DNA of 64,000 nt from Tabrizicola sp. Lineage in GTDB: Bacteria > Pseudomonadota > Alphaproteobacteria > Rhodobacterales > Rhodobacteraceae. The notes below the pieces were generated by a model. The model saw nothing but the letters and a program-made list of their open reading frames with translations. It made no database searches and was not told the origin of the DNA. The DNA lies in contig NZ_JAUCZH010000005.1 in assembly GCF_030373185.1 (NCBI RefSeq), positions 124,001-188,000 of the forward strand, given 5' to 3'. Position 1 is the first letter of the stretch. Every line of letters starts with the position of its first letter. The position numbers were made by a program, and so were the translations under genes. Below, one piece after another: positions 7,934 to 14,859 of this stretch.

Positions 7934-9802
7934 CTATCCCTTGGCCGAGAAGAAATCGGCAATCGTGCGGGCCATCGCTTCGGAAATCCCGTCCACCGCC
8001 TGAAGATCTGTCAGCCCGGCGCGGGCGACGGCCTTCGCTGACCCGAAGTGCTGGAGAAGCGCGCGTTTGCGGGCGGCACCGATGCCGGGAATGTCGTCGA
8101 GGGGGGTCAGGCTGACCGCCTTTGCCCGCTTGGCGCGGTGGGCGCCGATGGCCCAGCGGTGCGCCTCATCGCGCAGGCGCTGGATGAAGTAGAGGACGGG
8201 ATCATTGCGTTGGAGCGCGAAGGGGCGTTCGCCGGGGCGGTGGAATTCTTCCTTGCCTGCATCGCGGTCGATGCCTTTGGCGACGCCGATCATCGGGATA
8301 TCCTCGACGCTGAGTTCGGACATGATCCCGGCCACCGCCGACACCTGCCCCGCGCCGCCGTCAATCAGAAGGAGGTCGGGCCACCTGTCCGACTTCCGCT
8401 CGGGATCTTCTTTCAGCAGGCGCTCGAATCGGCGGGTCAGGACTTCCTTCATCATGCCGAAGTCGTCGGAATTGGCCCCGGCATCCGACTTGATGTTGAA
8501 CTTGCGGTATTGCGATTTCAAGAAGCCTTCCGGCCCGGCGACGATCATGCCGCCCACGGCATTGGTGCCCTGGATGTGGGAGTTGTCGTAAACCTCGATC
8601 CGCTGCGGCGGGGAATCCAGGTCGAAGGCCTCGGCCAGACCGTGCAGCAGCTTGTTCTGAGTGGTGCTTTCCGCCATCCGCCGGGCAAGGCTTTCGCGGG
8701 CGTTCCTTGCGGCGTTTTCCACCAGTTCCGCCTTTTCACCACGCTGGGGAACGGCAAGTTCCACCTTGCGCCCGGCGCGGGTGGCCAGCGCCTCGGCCAC
8801 CAGATCGGGGTTTTCCACCGGATGTGACAGCAAGATCAGGCGGGGCGGATCCTTGTCGTCGTAGAACTGGGCAAGGAATGCCTCCATGATCTCGGGTTCT
8901 TCCGCCCCCGCCCCGGTCTTGGGGTAGAAGTCGCGGTTGCCCCAGCTTTGGTTGGCGCGGATGAAGAAGACCTGAACGCAGGCCTGCCCGTGTTCGAGGT
9001 GGAGCGCCACCACATCCGCCTCGGCCACGTTTGCCGGGTTGATGCCCTGGGTCTGCTGGACCTGGGTGAGCGCCTTGATCCGGTCCCGCAGGGCGGCAGC
9101 GCGTTCAAACTCCATCGCTTCGCTGGCCTCGGCCATGGATCTGGCAAGGTCCGCCTGCACGGATGTGGTCTTCCCCTCCAGAAAGCGGGTCGCATCAGCG
9201 ACGAGGGTCGCATAGCCGTCTTGGCTGATCTTGCCCACACAGGGTGCCGAACAACGCTTGATCTGGTATTGCAGGCAGGGTCGGGTGCGGCTTTCGAACA
9301 TCGCATCCGAGCAGTTGCGCAAGAGGAACACCTTCTGCAACTGGTTCAGCGTCCGGTTCACCGCGCCCGCGCTGGCGAAGGGGCCGAAATAGGCGCCCTT
9401 TTCCGATTTCTTGCCGCGATGCTTCTTGATCTGGGGAAAGGGGTGTTCCGACGAGATCAGGATGTTCGGGAACGATTTGTCGTCGCGCAGAAGCACGTTG
9501 TAGCGCGGCTTCAACTGCTTGATCAGGTTTTGCTCAAGCAAAAGCGCCTCAAGTTCCGTGCGCGTGGTCAGGAACATCATCGAGGCGGTTTCATGGATCA
9601 TCCGCGCGATCCGCCCCGAATGGCCGGATGGGCGAGCGTAATTTGACACCCGCGCCTTAAGGTTGCGCGCCTTGCCGACGTACAGCACCTCGGACGCCGC
9701 GTTCAGCATCCGGTAGACGCCGGGCGAGCCGTCGAGCGTCCGGAGGTAATCCTGGATCACCTCATGCCCGGTGCGGGGTGCGGTTGTCGGGGTTTCATCC
9801 AT
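7934..9802 (-). CDS. uvrC: excinuclease ABC subunit C
   Basis: 622 residues (E. coli UvrC 610). It makes the two incisions of nucleotide excision repair with UvrAB. The N-terminal GIY-YIG nuclease is visible as [20 protein letters not shown]. Cys-rich [13 protein letters not shown] follows near residue 170, then the UVR/coiled-coil segment, the C-terminal RNase H-like nuclease ([28 protein letters not shown]), and helix-hairpin-helix motifs ([20 protein letters not shown]). Start taken at ATG 9802; a GTG at 9874 would add 24 atypical residues. No LexA-type GTTC-N7-GTTC box was recognised upstream. Confidence 0.96.
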   Translation of the reverse strand: MDETPTTAPRTGHEVIQDYLRTLDGSPGVYRMLNAASEVLYVGKARNLKARVSNYARPSGHSGRIARMIHETASMMFLTTRTELEALLLEQNLIKQLKPRYNVLLRDDKSFPNILISSEHPFPQIKKHRGKKSEKGAYFGPFASAGAVNRTLNQLQKVFLLRNCSDAMFESRTRPCLQYQIKRCSAPCVGKISQDGYATLVADATRFLEGKTTSVQADLARSMAEASEAMEFERAAALRDRIKALTQVQQTQGINPANVAEADVVALHLEHGQACVQVFFIRANQSWGNRDFYPKTGAGAEEPEIMEAFLAQFYDDKDPPRLILLSHPVENPDLVAEALATRAGRKVELAVPQRGEKAELVENAARNARESLARRMAESTTQNKLLHGLAEAFDLDSPPQRIEVYDNSHIQGTNAVGGMIVAGPEGFLKSQYRKFNIKSDAGANSDDFGMMKEVLTRRFERLLKEDPERKSDRWPDLLLIDGGAGQVSAVAGIMSELSVEDIPMIGVAKGIDRDAGKEEFHRPGERPFALQRNDPVLYFIQRLRDEAHRWAIGAHRAKRAKAVSLTPLDDIPGIGAARKRALLQHFGSAKAVARAGLTDLQAVDGISEAMARTIADFFSAKG

Positions 9803-10101
9803 GGTGTTCAGGCTGTCGATTCTTGGTCGGGGCTGCAATGAACCACGGGCAGGGGCAAGAGGAAAGCTGTCCACGGTTTATGTGGATAACTCTGCGGAGA
9901 AGATTTCGGGAGCGTCGATTTTCCGTTGTTTTCAGCCCGGTTCACTGGCTTGCCTATTTTTTGTGCAGTTTGTCAAGCCATTGATTGTGAAGGAAAGATT
10001 TTAAACCACTTGGCAAATCCCTGAAAACTCACGGTAATTGTGACGGCGATGTGAACCGGGCATGAAAAGTGGACAACTCAGTTCAGGGCCACCGGATCGC
10101 G
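9803..10101. other. 299-nt gene-free, relatively AT-rich region upstream of uvrC
   Basis: No credible gene. It holds a perfect DnaA-box sequence TTATCCACA on the minus strand (9889..9881), a weaker one TTGTCCACT (10076..10068), a TTGACA hexamer on the minus strand (9976..9971), and a long inverted repeat listed separately. Much of 9900-10030 is AT-rich against GC-rich neighbours. The simplest reading is the uvrC promoter/leader; other DnaA-related roles are speculative. Confidence 0.5.
9929..10068. repeat. 17-bp inverted repeat spanning an AT-rich core
   Basis: Left arm 9929-9945 (TTTTCAGCCCGGTTCAC) and right arm 10051-10068 (GTGAACCGGGCATGAAAA) are complementary over 17 positions with a single bulged A at 10062. 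They are separated by about 105 nt. The right arm abuts the weaker DnaA-box-like site. Confidence 0.65.
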
Positions 10102-10875
10102 CTATTCGACCCCAAGCACATCGGGGGTTTGCCAGGCAAGATGCTGCCCGCCGTCGATGGCCAGAAACTGGCCGGTAACAGCCGGGCTGTCGAGGAAAAA
10201 TCCAAGCGCTGCGGTGATATCTGATGGGTTCGCGCCGCGCCCGAGGATTGTCGAGGCGCGCTGTCGGGCAAAGTGATCGGCCGATTGCCGCGCCCCTTGC
10301 AGGGTCGGGCCGGGACCGATGGCGTTGACGCGGACATGGGGCGCCAGCCCTTGCGCTGCGGTGCGGGTCAGCGCCCAAAGGCCCATCTTGGCGATGGTAT
10401 AGCTGGAAAATTCGGGCGTCAGCTTCAGGATGCGCTGGTCGATCATGTTGACGATCAGGCCCTGTGCCAGCGGCTCGCCATTTTCATCCTTCTTCGCAGG
10501 GGGGCATTGCCGGGCGAAGGCTTGGGTGAGGACATAAGGCGCGCGCAGGTTCGATTCGATGTGCCGGTCCCAACTGGTGCGGGTCGCGGTGTCGATCCGG
10601 TCATATTCGAAGATCGAGGCATTGTTGACCAGCACGGTCAGCGGCCCAAGGGCGGCGGTTGCGGCGGGAATCAGGGCTTCGGTCTCGGCCTCGACCAGAA
10701 GGTCGGCCTGAAAGGTTGCGGCCCGGCGGCCCATGGCGCGGATTTCGGTGGCCACAGCCTCTGCCTCATCGCGCGACGCGGCATAATGCAGCGCCAGATC
10801 ATGCCCGCGCCGCGCCAGATACAGCGCCATCGCGCGGCCAAGCCGCCTGCCCGCGCCAGTCACCAGTGCCGTCAT
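10102..10875 (-). CDS. SDR oxidoreductase, FolM/pteridine-reductase-like
   Basis: 257 residues, classical short-chain dehydrogenase fold. The cofactor motif is TGAGRRLGRAMA; an RRxG pattern in this glycine loop is typical of NADPH-linked pteridine reductases and FolM. NNASIFEYD follows near residue 90, then catalytic SYTIAKMG (Tyr and Lys near 165-169) and VNAIGPGPTL. Members reduce dihydromonapterin/dihydrofolate-type substrates, but this one could act on another carbonyl. Its ATG overlaps the stop of the upstream 66-residue gene by 4 nt, so it is the last gene of an S49 peptidase/small protein/SDR operon. Confidence 0.85.
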   Translation of the reverse strand: MTALVTGAGRRLGRAMALYLARRGHDLALHYAASRDEAEAVATEIRAMGRRAATFQADLLVEAETEALIPAATAALGPLTVLVNNASIFEYDRIDTATRTSWDRHIESNLRAPYVLTQAFARQCPPAKKDENGEPLAQGLIVNMIDQRILKLTPEFSSYTIAKMGLWALTRTAAQGLAPHVRVNAIGPGPTLQGARQSADHFARQRASTILGRGANPSDITAALGFFLDSPAVTGQFLAIDGGQHLAWQTPDVLGVE

Positions 10876-11072
10876 TTCGCCTTGTCCCCGCAGTCACAGC
10901 TTTTCTGGCCGATCAGATAGCGCCCGCATTTGGCGCAGACATGGGGCTTGCCGGCTTTTCGTGACCGGTCCTTCCGCAGGATGCGGGGCAGGGCAGACGG
11001 AAACAGCGCCCGGCCGATCAGGGCGACCAGCACCATGAGACCAAGGAAGATGATGATGATCTTGAGCAGCAT
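10872..11072 (-). CDS. small membrane-anchored zinc-knuckle protein
   Basis: 66 residues. One N-terminal transmembrane helix (about 3-25), a basic stretch (RILRKDRSRKAGK), then a probable zinc site: HVCAKCGRY followed by QKSCDCGD. The two cysteine pairs could bind one zinc on the cytoplasmic side. No family function recognised. It begins right after the S49 peptidase gene and overlaps the SDR start by 4 nt, so the three are probably co-translated. Confidence 0.7.
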   Translation of the reverse strand: MLLKIIIIFLGLMVLVALIGRALFPSALPRILRKDRSRKAGKPHVCAKCGRYLIGQKSCDCGDKAK

Positions 11073-11864
11073 CTAAAGACCGTAACGCGCCCAAAGCGCG
11101 CGGTCATCCAGCGCGCCGATGGTCTGATCGACAAGCGACAGGCCAAGCCGCTGAAACAGGCTGCGCTTGCGGCCATAGGGGACAAGTTTGACCTTCTCGC
11201 CGTAAAGCGCCTTCAGTTTTGGCACCATATGGGCGACGCCATCCACCAGCCCAAGGTCAACGGCCTGCTGGCCAACCCAGACATCGGCATTGAACACGTC
11301 AGCGGTCTGGTCAAGCCTTGCGCCGCGTGCCTGCTTTACATGGTCGATGAAGGATTGATGGATCGGGGCCTGCAGGGCTTTCAGACGTTCCACATCTTCG
11401 GGCTTTTGCGGCAGAAACGGGTCGGCAAGGCTTTTGGACTTGCCCGCCGTCACCACGCGCCGTTCAACCCCTTGCCGTGCCATCAGATCGGGAAAACCGA
11501 AAGACGCGAAGATCACCCCAATCGACCCGACGATGGAGCTGCCATCCACCCAGATGTCATCCGCTGCACAGGCCAACCAATACCCGCCCGAGGCCGCCAC
11601 ATCCTCGACAAAGGCATGGACAGGCACCTTCTTTTCATCGGCCAGCCGCCGTATCCGTGCGGCGATCAGCGAGGACTGCACCGCCGACCCGCCGGGCGAG
11701 TTGATCAGCAGCGCCACCGCCGCAGGCTTGCCGCGGGAAAAGGCACGGTCGATCAGGGGGGCAAGCCCTTCGTCATTCAACCCGCGCGCGCCGCTGCCGA
11801 TGGTGCCGCCAAGGCGGATCACGGGAACGAAGGCGGGTCTGGGCAGGAAGGGAATGAAACGCAT
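11073..11864 (-). CDS. S49 family serine peptidase (short SppA-like)
   Basis: 263 residues from ATG 11864 (ATG 11867 is equally possible). This is a single-domain signal-peptide-peptidase-like enzyme. INSPGGSAVQSSLIA and EDVAASGGYWLACAADDIWVD contain the oxyanion region and nucleophile Ser92. Lys144 in GKSKSLADPF, 52 residues later, is the expected general base; the spacing equals that of B. subtilis SppA. No signal peptide or obvious membrane helix, so it acts at the cytoplasmic face or in the cytosol. It is divergent from the LysR gene with only 64 nt between starts. Confidence 0.9.
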   Translation of the reverse strand: MRFIPFLPRPAFVPVIRLGGTIGSGARGLNDEGLAPLIDRAFSRGKPAAVALLINSPGGSAVQSSLIAARIRRLADEKKVPVHAFVEDVAASGGYWLACAADDIWVDGSSIVGSIGVIFASFGFPDLMARQGVERRVVTAGKSKSLADPFLPQKPEDVERLKALQAPIHQSFIDHVKQARGARLDQTADVFNADVWVGQQAVDLGLVDGVAHMVPKLKALYGEKVKLVPYGRKRSLFQRLGLSLVDQTIGALDDRALWARYGL

Positions 11865-11928
11865 CATGGGCCAGAGGTAAGCCTTCGGGGGCTTGCGGGC
11901 AAGTGCGGCGCGGGGCAGGCTTTGCGGC

Positions 11929-12810
11929 ATGATCGACAAGCTGGAAATGTTCATCGCCTTGGCCAAGGAACGCCATTTCGGCCGCGCGGCCGAGGCGTGC
12001 GGTGTGACCCAGCCTTCCCTGTCCGGGGCGATCCGGCAACTGGAGGATCAGCTTGGCGTGCAATTGGTCTTTCGCGGCAGCCGGTTTCAGGGCCTGACGC
12101 CCGAGGGCCAGCGGGTGCTGGACCGGGCGCTTGGCATCGTGGGCGATGTCCGGGCGTTGAAGGATGAAATGCGCGTCGTGCGGTCCGGCCTGTCGGGAAA
12201 CCTGCGGATCGGGGTCATTCCCACCGCATTGCCGATGGTGGCCGATCTGACCGGCCCCTTCACCGCCCGGCATCCGAATGTGCGGGTCTCGATCCTGTCA
12301 CGCACCAGCATCGAGATCCTGACCGGGATCGAAGCGCTCGATCTGGAAGCCGGGATCACCTATCTGGACAACGAGCCCTTGGGCCGTGTCGCCCAGGTGC
12401 CGCTTTATACCGAATTCTACCGCCTTCTGATCTCGCCGGGGTCAGAGCTCGCCGGTCGGCGGCAGGTAAGCTGGGGCGAACTTGCCGCTGTGCCATTGTG
12501 CCTTCTGACCGCTGACATGCAGAACCGACGGATCGTCAATCAGCACCTGGGCGAAGCCGGGGTCGAGGTGGCCCCGATGATCGAGTCGAACTCGACCGTG
12601 GCGCTGGTGACGCATGTGCTGACCGGGCGCTGGGCGTCGATTGTGCCAAAGCGGCTGGCTGACCTGTTCGTGATGGATGGCCGTCTGGTTTCCGTTCCGA
12701 TCGTGGACCCCGAGGCGGAACATACCGTCGGCCTGATCGCGGCGCGGCGTGACCCGCAAACACCGGTGCTTCAGGCCTTGGTGGATGAGGCGGTGCGGCA
12801 GTTTCGATAG
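11929..12810 (+). CDS. LysR-type regulator, probable FdsR of the formate dehydrogenase operon
   Basis: 293 residues. N-terminal winged helix-turn-helix: MFIALAKERHFGRAAEACGV, then TQPSLSGAIRQLEDQLG, then LTPEGQRVLDRA. The effector-binding domain follows from about residue 90 (LRIGVIPTALPMVADL). It lies immediately upstream of fdsG in the same direction, the position of the known LysR regulator FdsR in fds operons such as Cupriavidus necator. A 19-nt dyad of LysR type overlaps its stop codon. By analogy it would respond to formate, but the ligand is inferred. Confidence 0.9.
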   Translation: MIDKLEMFIALAKERHFGRAAEACGVTQPSLSGAIRQLEDQLGVQLVFRGSRFQGLTPEGQRVLDRALGIVGDVRALKDEMRVVRSGLSGNLRIGVIPTALPMVADLTGPFTARHPNVRVSILSRTSIEILTGIEALDLEAGITYLDNEPLGRVAQVPLYTEFYRLLISPGSELAGRRQVSWGELAAVPLCLLTADMQNRRIVNQHLGEAGVEVAPMIESNSTVALVTHVLTGRWASIVPKRLADLFVMDGRLVSVPIVDPEAEHTVGLIAARRDPQTPVLQALVDEAVRQFR

Positions 12811-12823
12811 GTTTTGACTATCG
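12805..12823. promoter_or_regulatory. LysR-type operator (T-N11-A dyad) before fdsG
   Basis: CGATAG (12805-12810), a 7-nt spacer, and CTATCG (12818-12823) form a perfect inverted repeat. It contains T12808-N11-A12820, the usual LysR-box geometry. It overlaps the TAG stop of the regulator and lies 76 nt before the fdsG ATG. A second, weaker dyad TTGA/TCAA sits at 12842-12857. Confidence 0.65.
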
Positions 12824-12898
12824 TTCGACGGCATATCTGTATTGAAATTCCTATCAAGCGGCGTAAAACGGCAGCACGCTAGCCAAAGGTCTGCCCGC

Positions 12899-13357
12899 AT
12901 GCTTGATTCCGCCGACACCACTGACCGGATTTCCGAAATACTTGAGGCCCATAGCGGGCTTGAGGGGCCGCTTTTGCCGATCCTTCACGCCGTGCAGGAG
13001 GCCTTTGGCCATGTGCCGCAAGCCGCCGTGCCGCAGATTGCCAAGGCGCTGAATCTGTCCAAGGCCGAGGTTCACGGCGTTGTGACGTTCTATCATGACT
13101 TCCGCGAAGCCCCTGCCGGGCGGCATGTGCTGAAACTGTGCCGGGCCGAGGCGTGTCAGGCCATGGGCGCGGACAGGGTGGCCGGTGCGGTCAAGGCGGC
13201 GCTGGGGATCGACTGGCACGAAACCACGCCAGATGGCCGCGTGACGCTGGAACCCGTGTTCTGCCTTGGCCTTTGCGCCTGCGGTCCGGCGGCAATGGTG
13301 GACGGGCGGCTTGTCGGCCGCTGCGATGAAGGGATTGTCGCAGAGGTGGCGAAATGA
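12899..13357 (+). CDS. fdsG: NAD-dependent formate dehydrogenase gamma subunit
   Basis: 152 residues, NuoE-like thioredoxin-fold [2Fe-2S] protein. Ligands Cys81 and Cys86 (CRAEAC) and Cys122 and Cys126 (CLGLC) show the expected spacing. It pairs with FdsB to form the diaphorase part that passes electrons to NAD+. First gene of fdsGBACD; its stop overlaps the fdsB start by 4 nt. ATG 12899 is the first sensible start after the regulatory dyad. Confidence 0.95.
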   Translation: MLDSADTTDRISEILEAHSGLEGPLLPILHAVQEAFGHVPQAAVPQIAKALNLSKAEVHGVVTFYHDFREAPAGRHVLKLCRAEACQAMGADRVAGAVKAALGIDWHETTPDGRVTLEPVFCLGLCACGPAAMVDGRLVGRCDEGIVAEVAK

Positions 13358-14859
13358 AGATCTATGTCCCGCTTGATTCTGCCGCTGTCGCGCTGGGTGC
13401 CGATGATGTTGCCGCCGCAATCACCGCCGAGGCCGCGCGCCGCGGCCTGACGGTCGAGGTGGTGCGCAACGGCTCTCGTGGCATGGTCTGGCTGGAGCCG
13501 CTGGTTGAGGTCGTCACCGATGCAGGCCGCACCGGTTTCGGCCCGCTGACCCTGACCGATGTGCCGGGGCTGTTCGGTGATCTTGCCAGCCACCCCAAGG
13601 CGCTTGGGCCAGTCGAAGACCTGCCGTGGATGAAGGGCCAGACCCGTCTGACCTTTGCCCGCGTCGGCGTGATCGACCCGCTCTCCCTGGCCGAATACGA
13701 GGCGCAGGGCGGTCTGGTCGGCCTGCGCCGGGCGCAAGCCATGGACAAGGCCGCCATCGTGGCCGAAGTCACCGAAAGCGGCCTTCGCGGTCGTGGCGGG
13801 GCAGGGTTCCCCACCGGCATCAAGTGGAAGACCGTTTCCGAAGCGCCGGGCGCGCAGAAATACATCGTCTGCAACGCCGACGAAGGCGACTCTGCCACCT
13901 TCGCTGACCGCATGCTGATGGAAGGTGACCCCTTCACCCTGATCGAGGGTATGGCGATTGCGGGTCTTGCCTGCGGCGCGAACAAGGGGTTTGTGTACAT
14001 CCGTTCGGAATACCCCGTCGCGATCCGCGTGATGGAAGCCGCCGTCGAGCTTGCGCGCGAAGCCGGGCTGCTTGGCCCGACCTTTGACATGGAAATCCGC
14101 GTCGGCGCCGGGGCCTATGTCTGTGGCGAGGAAACCAGCCTTCTGAACAGCCTTGAAGGCAAGCGCGGCGTCGTTCGCGCCAAGCCGCCGCTGCCCGCGC
14201 TGGAAGGCTTCATGGGCAAGCCTACCGTTGTGAACAACGTGATCTCGCTGGCCTCGGTGCCGGTGATCATGGCCAAGGGCGCCGCGCATTACAAAGACTT
14301 CGGCCTTGGTCGCAGCCGTGGCACCATCCCCCTGCAAATCGCTGGAAACGTGCGCTTTGGCGGGCTTTATGAATGTGCGTTCGGTTTGACCCTTGGCCAG
14401 ATCGTCGATGACATCGCCGGCGGCACCGCAACCGGCCGTCCGGTCAAGGCTGTGCAGGTCGGTGGCCCCCTGGGCGCCTATCACCCCCGGTCAGAGTTCA
14501 ACACCCCCTTCGGGTATGAGGAATTCGCCGGCCAAGGCGGTCTGATCGGCCACGCGGGCCTGACGGTATTCGACGACACCGCCGACATGCTGAAGCAGGC
14601 CCGCTTCGCGATGGAATTCTGCGCCATCGAATCCTGCGGGAAATGCACACCTTGCCGCATCGGTGCGGTGCGCGGCACCGAAACCATCGACCGAATCGCC
14701 AAAGGCGACGCTGACGCCATCCCGCTTCTGACTGACCTCTGCAACACCATGAAATCGGGCTCGCTTTGCGCGCTGGGGGGCTTCACGCCCTATCCGGTAA
14801 TGTCCGCGCTGACCCATTTCCCCGATGACTTTGCCCCGATGAAGGAGGCCGCCGAATGA
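13354..14859 (+). CDS. fdsB: NAD-dependent formate dehydrogenase beta subunit
   Basis: 501 residues. As in R. capsulatus FdsB, an N-terminal thioredoxin-like domain (about 1-110) precedes the NuoF-like diaphorase. Visible: GRGGAGFPTGIKWK near residue 146 (NADH/FMN-binding loop), NADEGDSATFADRMLME, GAGAYVCGEETSLLNSLEG, and ESCGKCTPCRIG near residue 425 for a [4Fe-4S] cluster. It carries FMN and reduces NAD+ with electrons from FdsA via FdsG. 4-nt overlaps with both fdsG and fdsA indicate translational coupling. Confidence 0.96.
   Translation: MKIYVPLDSAAVALGADDVAAAITAEAARRGLTVEVVRNGSRGMVWLEPLVEVVTDAGRTGFGPLTLTDVPGLFGDLASHPKALGPVEDLPWMKGQTRLTFARVGVIDPLSLAEYEAQGGLVGLRRAQAMDKAAIVAEVTESGLRGRGGAGFPTGIKWKTVSEAPGAQKYIVCNADEGDSATFADRMLMEGDPFTLIEGMAIAGLACGANKGFVYIRSEYPVAIRVMEAAVELAREAGLLGPTFDMEIRVGAGAYVCGEETSLLNSLEGKRGVVRAKPPLPALEGFMGKPTVVNNVISLASVPVIMAKGAAHYKDFGLGRSRGTIPLQIAGNVRFGGLYECAFGLTLGQIVDDIAGGTATGRPVKAVQVGGPLGAYHPRSEFNTPFGYEEFAGQGGLIGHAGLTVFDDTADMLKQARFAMEFCAIESCGKCTPCRIGAVRGTETIDRIAKGDADAIPLLTDLCNTMKSGSLCALGGFTPYPVMSALTHFPDDFAPMKEAAE

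Noticed and set aside
9901-9947. Possible LexA box (GTTC-N7-GTTC) upstream of uvrC
   Set aside because: Only one half-site GTTC is present at 9940-9943; the partner reads TTTT. Not enough for an SOS box.
9971-9976. TTGACA (minus) as a complete uvrC promoter
   Set aside because: No acceptable -10 hexamer at 16-18 nt; only the hexamer is reported.
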